This document shows, piece by piece, positions 24,738 to 33,265 of a DNA stretch of 64,000 nucleotides. This DNA comes from Streptomyces sp. NBC_01314 (GTDB lineage: Bacteria > Actinomycetota > Actinomycetes > Streptomycetales > Streptomycetaceae). Where the stretch lies: positions 7,192,001 to 7,256,000 of the forward strand of contig NZ_CP108394.1 in the NCBI RefSeq assembly GCF_041435215.1, in the 5' to 3' direction. The notes under the pieces were generated by a model. The model searched no databases. It had not been told where the DNA came from and saw only the letters and a list, made by a program, of their open reading frames with translations. The translations under genes and the position numbers were made by a program. Every line of letters starts with the position of its first letter. The stretch's first letter is position 1.

Positions 24738-25031
24738 TCAGCCGTAGACGATGCGGCGCAGCTGCCTGAGCGTGAGCTCCGGCGGTGCGACCGCCCGGTA
24801 CTTCAGGTCCGCCTCGATCCGTTCGAAGATCGTCGCGTTGACCAGACCCTGGGCCTGGAGCTCGCGGTGGCGGCGACGGACGTAGGCCTCGGTCGTCTCG
24901 TCGAAGAAGGCGAGCACGTCCTGGATCACCCGCAGCGCCTCGCCCCGGTTGAGGGGCGAGGATCGCGTCAAATGATCAACAAGTTCGTCGTGCACTCGGT
25001 AGATCCTGAGGTACGTGCGGGCGTTACGCAA
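24738..25031 (-). CDS. Conserved hypothetical actinobacterial protein
   Basis: This helical protein of 85-97 residues (RTYLRIYRVHDELVDHLTRSSPLNRGEALRVIQDVLAFFDETTEAYVRRRHRELQAQGLVNATIFERIEADLKYRAVAPPELTLRQLRRIVYG) has no motif I can assign. The longest frame begins at TTG 25031, but GTG 24995 has AGGA eight bases upstream and could be the true start. It is divergent from the phosphoesterase gene, with a perfect 18-bp palindrome between them. Confidence 0.75.
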   Translation of the reverse strand: MRNARTYLRIYRVHDELVDHLTRSSPLNRGEALRVIQDVLAFFDETTEAYVRRRHRELQAQGLVNATIFERIEADLKYRAVAPPELTLRQLRRIVYG

Positions 25032-25036
25032 GAATT

Positions 25037-25054
25037 CTGCCCGATATCGGGCAG
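25037..25054. promoter_or_regulatory. Perfect 18-bp palindrome, candidate operator
   Basis: CTGCCCGATATCGGGCAG is fully self-complementary. It lies just upstream of the hypothetical gene and 113-130 bp before the phosphoesterase start. With no loop it is more likely a protein-binding site than a terminator. The cognate regulator is unknown. Confidence 0.55.
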
Positions 25055-25166
25055 GGTGCTGTTACCGGCCCTTGGGGGAATGTTGAATGTGTTATGAGTG
25101 GCTGTTCGTGCGCTGTCCATCCGGCGTCCCGCATCACGTCGCCTGGGGCGACGAGTTTCGGACGCC

Positions 25167-26765
25167 ATGGACATACCTCGCATGGGCGTACCCGAGCAGC
25201 TGGCCGAGCGCATGAGCATGGCCGAGCAGCACGAGTACCTGCGCTCCAAGTTCTCCCGGCGCTCGATGATCAGAGGCGGCGCCGTCACGCTCGGCGCCGT
25301 CGCGGGTGGCGCGTTCGTCCCGGCCACGGCCCAGGCGGCCGGCCCGGCCGCCCTCCGCACCTCGGTTCCGACCCAGGCCGACGCGAGCGCCGAGCGCGTC
25401 GACGGCTCCCTCGTCGCCCCCTTCGGCCGCCACCTCGCCTACGGCAACGACCCGCGCACCGAGATCACCATCTCCTGGCAGGTCCCGCTCCCGGTGAAGA
25501 AGCCCTTCGTCCGGATCGGCACCCACGCCTCGCACCTCTCGGTCAAGATCGAGGCCGAGGTCCGCACCCTCTACACCCCGGCAGGCGTCGGAGTCAGCGC
25601 CGATCACACCCAGTACTACGTCCACGCCGAGCTCACCCACCTCAAGCCCGGCAGAACCTACTTCTACGGCGTCGGCCACGACGGCTTCGACCCGGCCTCG
25701 CCGCGGTTCGCGGGCACCATCGGCACCTTCACCACCGCCCCCGCCGGCAAGGCGCCCTTCACCTTCACGGCCTTCGGCGACGAGGGCGTCGGCTACCACG
25801 GCCTCGCCAACAACAGCCTCCTCCTCGGCCAGAACCCGGCCTTCCACCTGCACGCCGGCGACATCGCCTACGCCGACCCGGCCGGCCAGGGCAAGACCGC
25901 CGACGCCGGCTTCGACTCCCGCGTGTGGGACCAGTTCCTCGCCCAGACCGAGGCCGTGGCCAAGTCCGTCCCGTGGATGCCCGCCTACGGCAACCACGAC
26001 ATGGAGGCCTGGTACGCGCCCAACGGCTACGGCGGCGAGGAGGCCCGCTGGAACCTCCCCGACAACGGCCCCGACCGGAAGAACCTGCCGGGCGTCTACT
26101 CCTTCGTCTACGGCGGCACGGCCGTCATCTCGCTCGACGCCAACGACATCTCCTTCGAGATCCCGGCCAACCTCGGCATCTCCGGCGGCACCCAGACCAC
26201 GTGGCTGGAGGCGCAGCTCAAGAGGTTCCGCGCGTCCAAGGACATCGACTTCGTCGTGATCTTCTTCCATCACTGCGCCTACTGCACCTCCACCGCGCAC
26301 GCCTCGGAAGGCGGTGTGCGCCAGGAGTGGGTGCCACTGTTCGAGAAGTACTCGGTGGACCTGGTCATCAACGGCCACAACCACCAGTACGAGCGCACCG
26401 ACGTCATCAAGGCGGGCGCGGTCACCAAGAAGCTCCCGATCGGCGGCACGACGTACCCGGAGACCGAGGGCGTGGTGTACGTGACGGCGGGCGCGGCCGG
26501 CCGCAGCCTCTACTCCTTCACCGCCCCGCTGTCGTACGAGGGCCACGAGAACGAGGTCGAGTCCGTCCCGTCCTACATCAACACCAAGGAGGGCAAGCAG
26601 AACGAGACCGTCACGTGGTCACGGGTGCGCTACCTGGACTACTCCTTCCTCCGGGTGGACGTGAAGCCCGCGCCGAAGGGGCACTACGCCACGCTGACCG
26701 TGCGCGGTATCGCCGAGACGGGGGCGCAGGTCGACCACTTCACGGTGGCGCGCAGGGCCAAGTGA
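25167..26765 (+). CDS. TAT-exported metallophosphoesterase, purple acid phosphatase-like
   Basis: This 532-residue secreted phosphatase has a twin-arginine signal (FSRRSMIRGGAVTLGAVAGGAFVPATAQA). An FN3-like N-terminal domain of purple acid phosphatases follows (GNDPRTEITISWQVP ... LKPGRTYFYGVGHDG). The metal-site motifs are in order FTAFGDEG, HAGDIAYADP, YGNHDMEAW, FHHCAYC and NGHNHQYER. It probably releases phosphate outside the cell. I start at ATG 25167, though no good ribosome-binding site precedes it. Starts at 25098 or at ATG 25182 are possible and do not alter the mature protein. Confidence 0.9.
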   Translation: MDIPRMGVPEQLAERMSMAEQHEYLRSKFSRRSMIRGGAVTLGAVAGGAFVPATAQAAGPAALRTSVPTQADASAERVDGSLVAPFGRHLAYGNDPRTEITISWQVPLPVKKPFVRIGTHASHLSVKIEAEVRTLYTPAGVGVSADHTQYYVHAELTHLKPGRTYFYGVGHDGFDPASPRFAGTIGTFTTAPAGKAPFTFTAFGDEGVGYHGLANNSLLLGQNPAFHLHAGDIAYADPAGQGKTADAGFDSRVWDQFLAQTEAVAKSVPWMPAYGNHDMEAWYAPNGYGGEEARWNLPDNGPDRKNLPGVYSFVYGGTAVISLDANDISFEIPANLGISGGTQTTWLEAQLKRFRASKDIDFVVIFFHHCAYCTSTAHASEGGVRQEWVPLFEKYSVDLVINGHNHQYERTDVIKAGAVTKKLPIGGTTYPETEGVVYVTAGAAGRSLYSFTAPLSYEGHENEVESVPSYINTKEGKQNETVTWSRVRYLDYSFLRVDVKPAPKGHYATLTVRGIAETGAQVDHFTVARRAK

Positions 26766-26800
26766 CCATGGCAGGCGGTTCTCATACGCGCCCGCCATGG
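26766..26800. terminator. Convergent terminator hairpin
   Basis: CCATGGCAGGCG (26766-26777) pairs with CGCCCGCCATGG (26789-26800) with one mismatch around an 11-base loop. It lies between the phosphoesterase and the DUF4429 gene. Confidence 0.65.
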
Positions 26801-26821
26801 GCGTCGTACGCGTCCTACGCC

Positions 26822-27697
26822 CTACATGCGTCTGAGGACCGCCTGTTTGGCCATGGTGAACTCCTCGTCCGTGAGCACACCTGACCGGTGGAGGTCGCCC
26901 AGCTCACGGAGGCGGCGCAGCAGGGCGTCGTGGTCCTCCTCGGGGGCCGGCCGGTCCGGCGCCGGCGGGGGCGGTGTCAGCTGCTTCGGCGCCGGGGCCG
27001 CCGGATGCGGGAGCCGGGCCTGCACGGCCGCCGCGACCAGGGCCATCAGCGGGTCCTTCTTGAAGCCCCACAGCTCGACGGAGTTGGGGTCGTACTTGGG
27101 CGGCGCCTTCGTCGGCGCGTTCCGCACGGTGAAGCGGAGGCTGCCGTTCTCCAGGCCGACCGAGGGGTGCCACTCGACGCCCGCTATGTCCGCCAGCGGC
27201 AGCGTCCGCGCACCGGACGCGGCCTTCGAGTCCTCCGTCTTCCAGTTCCACTCCAGGCGTACGTGGTCGCCGTCGAAGCTCGCGGTGCCGTCCCCGGCGG
27301 AGACGGAGAGCGGCACGGCGGGGCCGGCGAGCAGGTAGGCGTCCACCGCGTCGGCCGGTACCTCGTCCAGGAGCAGCGCGTTCCGGATCTCGTCCACGAA
27401 GTACTCGGCGACTCCGTACCGGTCGGAGTCGACGCTCAGCCGGTACGGGTCGTTGGAGTCGGCGAGCCGGCCGCCGGTGGCCTGGAGGAGAGGGTCGGAG
27501 CCGTCGCGCAGCCTGAGGCGCAGCCGACCCGACTTCTTGCCCTGCTCGAAGGAGACGCCCGCCAACGCGCCCAGCGGGACGGCGAGTTCACCCAGGGTCC
27601 TGCGGAGCAGGCTCACGCCCTTGTCGCGGCCCGGGGTCAGCCGCAGTGTGTCGCCGTCGAAGGTCCAAGAGCCGTCCCGCTGCAGGATTTCCGCCAT
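26822..27697 (-). CDS. DUF4429 and SHOCT domain protein
   Basis: This 291-residue cytoplasmic protein has two PH-like DUF4429 repeats (GSWTFDGDTLRLTPGRDKGVSLLRRTLGELAVPL and VSAGDGTASFDGDHVRLEWNWKTEDSK). A Pro-rich linker follows, then a C-terminal SHOCT motif (LLRRLRELGDLHRSGVLTDEEFTMAKQAVLRRM). The biochemical role is unknown; SHOCT segments are thought to be oligomerisation or membrane-contact modules. It is divergent from the hexosaminidase gene, so the DasR site between them could affect both. Confidence 0.88.
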   Translation of the reverse strand: MAEILQRDGSWTFDGDTLRLTPGRDKGVSLLRRTLGELAVPLGALAGVSFEQGKKSGRLRLRLRDGSDPLLQATGGRLADSNDPYRLSVDSDRYGVAEYFVDEIRNALLLDEVPADAVDAYLLAGPAVPLSVSAGDGTASFDGDHVRLEWNWKTEDSKAASGARTLPLADIAGVEWHPSVGLENGSLRFTVRNAPTKAPPKYDPNSVELWGFKKDPLMALVAAAVQARLPHPAAPAPKQLTPPPPAPDRPAPEEDHDALLRRLRELGDLHRSGVLTDEEFTMAKQAVLRRM

Positions 27698-27730
27698 GAA
27701 ACAGGATTGTTCCACCGGCTGCGGCGAGAG

Positions 27731-27744
27731 GTGGTCTAGACCTG
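27731..27744. promoter_or_regulatory. DasR-responsive element (dre)
   Basis: GTGGTCTAGACCTG contains the palindrome GGTCTAGACC (27733-27742), the core of the DasR site (consensus near ACTGGTCTAGACCACT). It lies 59 bp before the hexosaminidase start. DasR is released by glucosamine-6-phosphate, which fits control of a GlcNAc-releasing enzyme. Confidence 0.85.
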
Positions 27745-27802
27745 AAGGGGGTGGAGGGGCGATGGTGGGGAGCGCACAGTTCGATGGGTGGAGGAGCTCG
27801 TT

Positions 27803-29401
27803 GTGAGACCGCACCACAGATCGACCCGACTTCTCGGTTCGCTGCTGCTGGTGGCGGCCGGGACCTTCATCGTGGGAGCCACGCCCGTGTCCGAGAACAC
27901 CGAAGCCGCCACCATCCCGCTCGGGCAGGTGATCCCGGCCCCTGCCTCCGTCCGGGCCGACGGAACGCCGTACCGGCTGACCGGTGGTACGCACATCGTC
28001 GTGGACGGCGGGCCTGAAGTTCTCCCGGTGGGCGAGTACCTGGCGGGGATCCTGCGGCCCTCGACCGGCTACCGGCTGCCGGTCACCGAGCGACGAGAGG
28101 CCGGAATCCGCCTGCGGTTGGCCTCCGGGGAGACGGGTCTCGGCCAGGAGGGCTACCGGCTGGAGAGCGGCCCCTCCGGTGTCACTCTCACCGCCCGCGC
28201 GCCCGCCGGGCTCTTTCACGCCGTCCAGACCCTGCGCCAACTCCTGCCCGCCGCCGTCGAGAAGGACTCCGTGCAGCCGGGCCCCTGGCTGATCGCGGGC
28301 GGCACCATCAAGGACACCCCGCGCTACGGCTGGCGCGGCGCGATGCTGGACGTCTCCCGGTACTTCTTCGGCGTGGACCAGGTCAAGCGCCACATCGACC
28401 AGTTGGCGCTCTACAAGTTCAACAAGCTGCACCTGCACCTCTCCGACGACCAGGGCTGGCGCATCGCCATCGACTCCTGGCCGCGCCTCGCCCCGTACGG
28501 CGGCTCCACGCAGGTCGGCGGCGGCCCCGGCGGCTACTACACCAAGGCCGACTACCAGGAGATCGTCCGGTACGCGTCCTCGCGTCACCTTGAGGTCGTC
28601 CCCGAGATCGACATGCCCGGCCACACCAACGCGGCCCTCGCCTCCTACGCCGAGCTGAACCGCGACGGTGTCGCGCCCCCGCTCTACACCGGCACCGAGG
28701 TCGGCTTCAGCTCCCTCTGCGTCGACAAGGACGTGACGTACGACTTCGTGGAGGACGTCGTACGGGAGCTGGCCGCGCTCACGCCCGGCCGGTATCTACA
28801 CATCGGGGGTGACGAGGCGAACTCCACCAGCCACGAGGACTACGTGACGTTCATGGACCGGGTGCAGCCGGTCGTCGAGAAGTACGGGAAGACCGTGATC
28901 GGCTGGCATCAGCTGACCGGGGCCGCTCCGGCGCGGGGCGCGCTCGCGCAGTACTGGGGGCTGGACAGCACGGGCGCCGAGGAGAAGGAGCGGGTCGCGG
29001 CGGCCGCGCGGAACGGGACGGGGATCATCCTCTCGCCCGCCGACCGGATCTACCTCGACATGAAGTACGACAAGGACACGCCGCTGGGGCTCGACTGGGC
29101 CGGATACGTGGATGTGCGGCGGTCCTACGACTGGGATCCGGGCGACTATCTGGCGGGCGCGCCCGGCTCCGCGATCCGGGGGGTCGAGGCGCCGCTGTGG
29201 ACCGAGACGCTCGCGACGTCGGCGGATGTCGAGTACATGGCGTTTCCCCGTCTGCCGGGGGTTGCCGAGCTCGGCTGGTCGTCGGCGTCGACGCATGGCT
29301 GGGGTGGGTACAAGGTGCGGCTTGCCGCGCAGGGGGCTCGGTGGGATGCGCTCGGGGTCGGGTACTTCCGTGCGCCTCAGGTGCCTTGGCCTGCGCGGTA
29401 G
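27803..29401 (+). CDS. Secreted beta-N-acetylhexosaminidase, GH20
   Basis: This 532-residue enzyme removes terminal GlcNAc from chito-oligosaccharides or wall fragments. It has a signal peptide (RPHHRSTRLLGSLLLVAAGTFIVGATPVS), a GH20b-type N-domain (IPAPASVRADG ... GLFHAVQTLRQLLP) and a TIM barrel starting RYGWRGAMLDVSRYFFG. The catalytic Asp-Glu is in HIGGDEAN (near residue 337), and HLHLSDDQGWRI is also typical. GTG 27803 is chosen because GGAGGAG lies six bases upstream; GTG 27788 is also in frame. From memory the orthologue in S. coelicolor also borders the desferrioxamine genes. Confidence 0.95.
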   Translation: MRPHHRSTRLLGSLLLVAAGTFIVGATPVSENTEAATIPLGQVIPAPASVRADGTPYRLTGGTHIVVDGGPEVLPVGEYLAGILRPSTGYRLPVTERREAGIRLRLASGETGLGQEGYRLESGPSGVTLTARAPAGLFHAVQTLRQLLPAAVEKDSVQPGPWLIAGGTIKDTPRYGWRGAMLDVSRYFFGVDQVKRHIDQLALYKFNKLHLHLSDDQGWRIAIDSWPRLAPYGGSTQVGGGPGGYYTKADYQEIVRYASSRHLEVVPEIDMPGHTNAALASYAELNRDGVAPPLYTGTEVGFSSLCVDKDVTYDFVEDVVRELAALTPGRYLHIGGDEANSTSHEDYVTFMDRVQPVVEKYGKTVIGWHQLTGAAPARGALAQYWGLDSTGAEEKERVAAAARNGTGIILSPADRIYLDMKYDKDTPLGLDWAGYVDVRRSYDWDPGDYLAGAPGSAIRGVEAPLWTETLATSADVEYMAFPRLPGVAELGWSSASTHGWGGYKVRLAAQGARWDALGVGYFRAPQVPWPAR

Positions 29402-29619
29402 GGCTCGGGGGAGCGGGGGTTCGGGTGCGTCGGCGGGTGCGGGTGCGGTGGGGCTTCTCGCGCAGTTCCCCGCGCCCCTGAAAAGCAGGGGCTGCGCCCC
29501 GTGCTTTTCAGGCCCGTTCGGCCAGGTCTTCCAGGCCGAACAACCGGCCGCATACGACGGGCACCTCGGAGGACCGTACTCCGAGGTGCCCGTCTGCTGT
29601 TGTGGGACCGTGCCGGGGG
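29402..29619. terminator. Hexosaminidase-desD convergent region with two hairpins
   Basis: Hairpin 1 (29477-29512) pairs CCTGAAAAGCAGGGGC with GCCCCGTGCTTTTCAGG with one bulge. Hairpin 2 (29556-29594) pairs GACGGGCACCTCGGAG with CTCCGAGGTGCCCGTC, a perfect 16-bp stem with a 7-base loop. Hairpin 2 follows desD directly and hairpin 1 serves the hexosaminidase. A dispersed repeat precedes hairpin 1. Confidence 0.85.
29458..29479 (+). repeat. Dispersed GC-rich repeat (copy 1)
   Basis: The 22 bases here (core GCGCAGTTCCCCGCGCCC) are identical to 50437-50458. From memory this is one of the commonest intergenic repeats in Streptomyces genomes. It abuts the hairpin at 29477. Confidence 0.7.
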
Positions 29620-31392
29620 CTACAGGTCCGCGATGGGGTTCCTCAGGGTGCCGACGAGTTGCAGCGCGCCCGCCGGGTCCGCCAGGTCGACCATCTGCCT
29701 GTTGTCGCGCAGTTGGAGGCGGTTGAGGCAGGACAGTGCGAACTCGGGGGCGAACATGTCGTACTGGGCGAACTTGTCGGCGAGTTCGGGCATCGCGTGC
29801 TGGTAGTCGCGGACGGTCTCGGCGACCGTGCGCCAGAACTCCTCCTCGTCCAGGACGCCCTGCTCGGCGAGGTTCGCGGCCAGGAAGCGGAAGAAGCAGT
29901 CGAAGACGTCCGTGAAGAGGGACAGGAGCTTCTTGTCCTCGGGGACCTCGACGCGCAGCCGCTCGACCGTCGGCGGCAGTACCGCCTGCGGGTCCATGAC
30001 CGCGATCTCCTCGGCGATGTCCTTGTAGATCGCCCGCTCGACGACACCGTCCTTCAGGACGAGGATGACGTTCTCGCCGTGCGGCATGAAGACGAGTTCG
30101 TACGCGTAGAAGCAGTGGAGCAGCGGAGTGAAGTACGCCCGCAGGTAGCGGCGCAGCCACTCCGTGGGGGTCAGGCCCGAGCGCTCGATCAGCGCGGCGG
30201 CGAAATTGTTGCCCTCGTGGTCGGTGTGGACCAGGGAGGCCATCGTCGCCAGGGACTCGCCCTCCTGGAGCGAGGCGACCGGGCTCTCGCGCCACAGCGC
30301 GGCCAGCATCTTCCGGTACGCGGAGAACTTGTCGGTGGCGGCCTCGTACTCCAGGTGCCGGTAGCCGACGGCGGCGCGCTCGCGGATGATCGACAGGCCG
30401 GTCGACTTCAGGACCGGGTCGCTGTCGATGAGACCGGCGAGCCAGTCGTTGATGGCCGGGGTCGCCTCCATGTACGCCGCCGAGAGGCCGCGCATGAAGC
30501 CCATGTTGAGGACGGACAGGGCCGTCTTGACGTAGTGCTTCTCGGGGCTGGAGCTGTTGAAGAACGTCCGGATCGACTGCTGGGCGAGGTACTCGTCGTC
30601 GCCCTCGCCGAGGCACACCAGGTTCCGCTGGGCGATCTCGGCGGCGAAGGTGACGGTGAGCTTGTTCCACCACTGCCAGGGGTGGACCGGGATGAAGAGA
30701 TAGTCGGCGGGGTCCAACTCCCCTTCGCTGAGCACGGAGTTGAAGCGGTCGACCGTCTCCTTGCCCAGCTCGTCCCGGAGGAAGGCCTCGTACTCGATGC
30801 CCACGCCCGCCGTGAACGCAGCCCGTGAGCGGTGCGCGGCCAGCCAGACCAGGCGGACCGGGCTCGCCGTCTCGGGGGCGTACGAGAGGTACTCGTGGAC
30901 GCCGAAGCCGAGGCGGCCGTTGTTGGCGACGAAGCAGGGGTGGCCCTCGGTCATCCCGGTCTCGATCGCCTGGAAGCCGCCGTCCACCAGCTCGGCGACC
31001 GGCGTCTGCGGCTTGGTGAGTTTGTAGCAGGTGCCGGCGAGGGTGGAGGAGATCTCCTCCAGGTAGACCGGGAGGATCTCGTCGCTCAGGCCGAGGGACT
31101 TCTTCAGCTCGATGAAGAAGTCCAGGGCGGCCAGAGGGAGGTCGACGCCGTCCCGTTGACGGGTGATCGAGTCGGCGTCGACCTGCCAGTGGTCGAGGGC
31201 GCGCCGGACGGCGGTGAACCCGTAGCGGGTCGAGCCGTCGTCGCCGCGGACCTCGAAGCGGCCGTCGGCGGTTGCCTCCGGCGTGATGAGCCGCTCGTGG
31301 GCGAACTCGGCGAGGGCTTTGCGGATGAGCAGGCGGTTGGCCCGTGCCCAGCGGTGGGGGGACAGGTGCGCTACGGCATCGGACAGGGTCAT
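29620..31392 (-). CDS. desD: Desferrioxamine synthetase, IucA/IucC family (NIS synthetase)
   Basis: This 590-residue ATP-dependent NRPS-independent synthetase oligomerises and macrocyclises N-hydroxy-N-succinyl-cadaverine to desferrioxamine E/B. Family signatures include GHPCFVANNGRLGFGVHEY near the start, FIPVHPWQWWNKL, SIRTFFNSSSPEKHYVKTALSVLNMGFMRGL, LVHTDHEGNNFAAALIERSG and FMPHGENVILVLKDG. The ATG overlaps the desC stop (ATGA), and it is the last gene of desABCD. Expression should follow the iron box upstream of desA. Confidence 0.97.
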   Translation of the reverse strand: MTLSDAVAHLSPHRWARANRLLIRKALAEFAHERLITPEATADGRFEVRGDDGSTRYGFTAVRRALDHWQVDADSITRQRDGVDLPLAALDFFIELKKSLGLSDEILPVYLEEISSTLAGTCYKLTKPQTPVAELVDGGFQAIETGMTEGHPCFVANNGRLGFGVHEYLSYAPETASPVRLVWLAAHRSRAAFTAGVGIEYEAFLRDELGKETVDRFNSVLSEGELDPADYLFIPVHPWQWWNKLTVTFAAEIAQRNLVCLGEGDDEYLAQQSIRTFFNSSSPEKHYVKTALSVLNMGFMRGLSAAYMEATPAINDWLAGLIDSDPVLKSTGLSIIRERAAVGYRHLEYEAATDKFSAYRKMLAALWRESPVASLQEGESLATMASLVHTDHEGNNFAAALIERSGLTPTEWLRRYLRAYFTPLLHCFYAYELVFMPHGENVILVLKDGVVERAIYKDIAEEIAVMDPQAVLPPTVERLRVEVPEDKKLLSLFTDVFDCFFRFLAANLAEQGVLDEEEFWRTVAETVRDYQHAMPELADKFAQYDMFAPEFALSCLNRLQLRDNRQMVDLADPAGALQLVGTLRNPIADL

Positions 31393-31988
31393 ACGGCTAC
31401 TCCTCGGGCGGCAAGGCTGGCAAGGCTGTGCCGCTTGACGAAGCGCTCTCGCGTGCAGAAGCTCAGCAGCGCGCGCTTCTCCGGCTTGTCGATCTCGCGG
31501 TCGGGGACGAAACCGACGACTTCGTTGAGGGCGTGGACGGCCTTGTTGGACACGTCCGGCTCGACGACGACCCGGTGGGTGGCCGGGTCCTCGAAGAGGT
31601 GCGCCATCACGGCGGTGATCACGGACCTGGTGAACCCGTGCACCGGGGTGTCCGTCGGCGGCACCAGGAAGTGCATGCCGACGTCTCCGGGCTCGGGCTC
31701 GTACAGGCCGACGAGTTCACGGTGGACGGGGTCGTACCGCTCCATGAGGAACACGGGTTCGCCGTCCAGCAGCCCCAGCAGGGCCTGCTGGTGCGGGTCG
31801 GCCGCGACCTCCATGTACGCCCGCTCGACGTCCTCCAGCCTGGCGTCCCGCATCATCCAGTACGCCGCTTTCGGGTGCGTCACCCAGCGGTGCAACAGCT
31901 CGGCGTCGCTCAGCGGGTCGAGGGGGCGGAAGGTGAAGTCCCCACCATCCGTGCCACTCGTGCCGCTCAAATCGCTGGTGCCGCTCAT
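31389..31988 (-). CDS. desC: Hydroxycadaverine acyltransferase
   Basis: This 199-residue GNAT-fold acyltransferase belongs to the RhbD/IucB-like siderophore group ([71 protein letters not shown] ... [32 protein letters not shown]). It transfers succinyl or acetyl from CoA to N-hydroxycadaverine, which decides between desferrioxamine E and B. ATG 31988 overlaps the desB stop, and its own stop overlaps the desD ATG (both ATGA), so translation is tightly coupled. Confidence 0.96.
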   Translation of the reverse strand: MSGTSDLSGTSGTDGGDFTFRPLDPLSDAELLHRWVTHPKAAYWMMRDARLEDVERAYMEVAADPHQQALLGLLDGEPVFLMERYDPVHRELVGLYEPEPGDVGMHFLVPPTDTPVHGFTRSVITAVMAHLFEDPATHRVVVEPDVSNKAVHALNEVVGFVPDREIDKPEKRALLSFCTRERFVKRHSLASLAARGVAV

Positions 31989-33265
31989 ACCGCGAACTCC
32001 TGGAACGCGATGCTCTTCTCCACCGGGTAGTACTCGGTGCCGAGCAGTTCGCGGATGATGTACGCGTTCCGGTACGGGCCCATGCCCAGGTCGGGCGAGG
32101 TGACGCTGTGGGCGTGGACGGCCGCGTTCTGCAGGAAGACGCCCCGGCCGGTGGTGTCGATCGCGTAGTTGCGGGCCACGTCGAAGTTGCCCCGTGTGTC
32201 GTAGCGCAGCCGGTCGCGGACGGGCTTGAGGAACTCCGGCTCGGCGTACCTGTACCCGGTGGCGAGGATCAGGCCCTGCGAGTTGATCTCGTAGTCCTTC
32301 TCCTGCTCCTCCTGACGCAGGCCGAGAGTGTAGGTGCCGTTCTCGTAACTCGCGCTGTGCAGAGCGGAGTTGGTGAGCAGGCGGGTGGGGAGCGGGCCGC
32401 CGAGGCTCTTCCGGTAGAGCAGGTCGAAGATCTCGTTGACGAGGTCTCCGTCGATGCCCTTGAAGAGGCCCTTCTGCTCCTGGGTCAGGCGGTAGCGGGT
32501 CGGCTCCGGCAGCTCGCGGAAGTAGTCGACGTACTCCGGGGAGGTCATCTCCAGCGTGAGCTTGGTGTACTCCAGGGGGAAGAAGCGTGGGGAGCGTGTG
32601 ACCCAGTTCAGCTGGTAGCCGTGGACGTCGATCTCGCTCAGCAGGTCGTAGTAGATCTCGGCGGCCGACTGCCCGGAGCCGACGAGGGTGATCGACTTCT
32701 TCTTCTGCAGCTCCTGCTTGTGCGCCATGTAGCGGGAGTTGTGGATGTGGTCGCCGTCCAGGCCCCGCACCGCCTCCGGGATGTACGGGGGCGTGCCGGT
32801 GCCGAGGACGAGGTGCCGGGCGTGGAGGACATCGCCGTCGGCCGTCCTCACGGCGTAGACGTCGTTCTCGTACGTCACCTCCGTCACCGTCGTGTTGAAG
32901 CGGACGTTGCTCAGCCGGTTCGCGGCCCAGCGGCAGTAGTCGTCGTACTCGACCCGCAGCGGGTAGAAGTTCTCGCGGATGTAGAACGAGTACAGACGGC
33001 CCGAGTCCTTCAGGTAGTTCAGGAAGGAGTACGGGGAGGTCGGGTCGGCGAGGGTGACCAGGTCCGACATGAACGGGGTCTGCAGGTGGGCGCCGTCGAG
33101 GAACATCCCCGAGTGCCACTCGAAGGCGGGCTTCGAGTCCAGGAAGATCCCGTCGAGTTCGGTGATGGGCTCGGTGAGGCAGGCGAGGCCGAGGTTGAAG
33201 GGTCCCAGCCCGATGCCGATGAAGTCGTGTGTTTTCACGGCGGGTTCAGGAAGCGACGCGGTCAA
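31985..33265 (-). CDS. desB: Cadaverine N-monooxygenase (FAD/NADPH)
   Basis: This 426-residue flavin N-hydroxylase of the IucD/SidA/PvdA family has an FAD site ([17 protein letters not shown]), an NADPH site ([18 protein letters not shown]) and the late ATGYRY motif. It hydroxylates cadaverine made by DesA. The TTG at 33265 lies six bases after GGGAG and makes a 20-base overlap with desA. A GTG at 33238 (VKTHDFIG) is in frame but lacks a ribosome-binding site. Confidence 0.95.
   Translation of the reverse strand: MTASLPEPAVKTHDFIGIGLGPFNLGLACLTEPITELDGIFLDSKPAFEWHSGMFLDGAHLQTPFMSDLVTLADPTSPYSFLNYLKDSGRLYSFYIRENFYPLRVEYDDYCRWAANRLSNVRFNTTVTEVTYENDVYAVRTADGDVLHARHLVLGTGTPPYIPEAVRGLDGDHIHNSRYMAHKQELQKKKSITLVGSGQSAAEIYYDLLSEIDVHGYQLNWVTRSPRFFPLEYTKLTLEMTSPEYVDYFRELPEPTRYRLTQEQKGLFKGIDGDLVNEIFDLLYRKSLGGPLPTRLLTNSALHSASYENGTYTLGLRQEEQEKDYEINSQGLILATGYRYAEPEFLKPVRDRLRYDTRGNFDVARNYAIDTTGRGVFLQNAAVHAHSVTSPDLGMGPYRNAYIIRELLGTEYYPVEKSIAFQEFAV

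Noticed and set aside
22721..24769. A 682-codon plus-strand frame opposite glmS
   Set aside because: It is an antisense shadow of glmS. Composition (long LDLLLL and GVGV runs) is typical of the complement of a coding gene.
29602..30828. Long plus-strand frame antisense to desD
   Set aside because: It is a shadow of the recognised siderophore synthetase and has no independent start site or domain.
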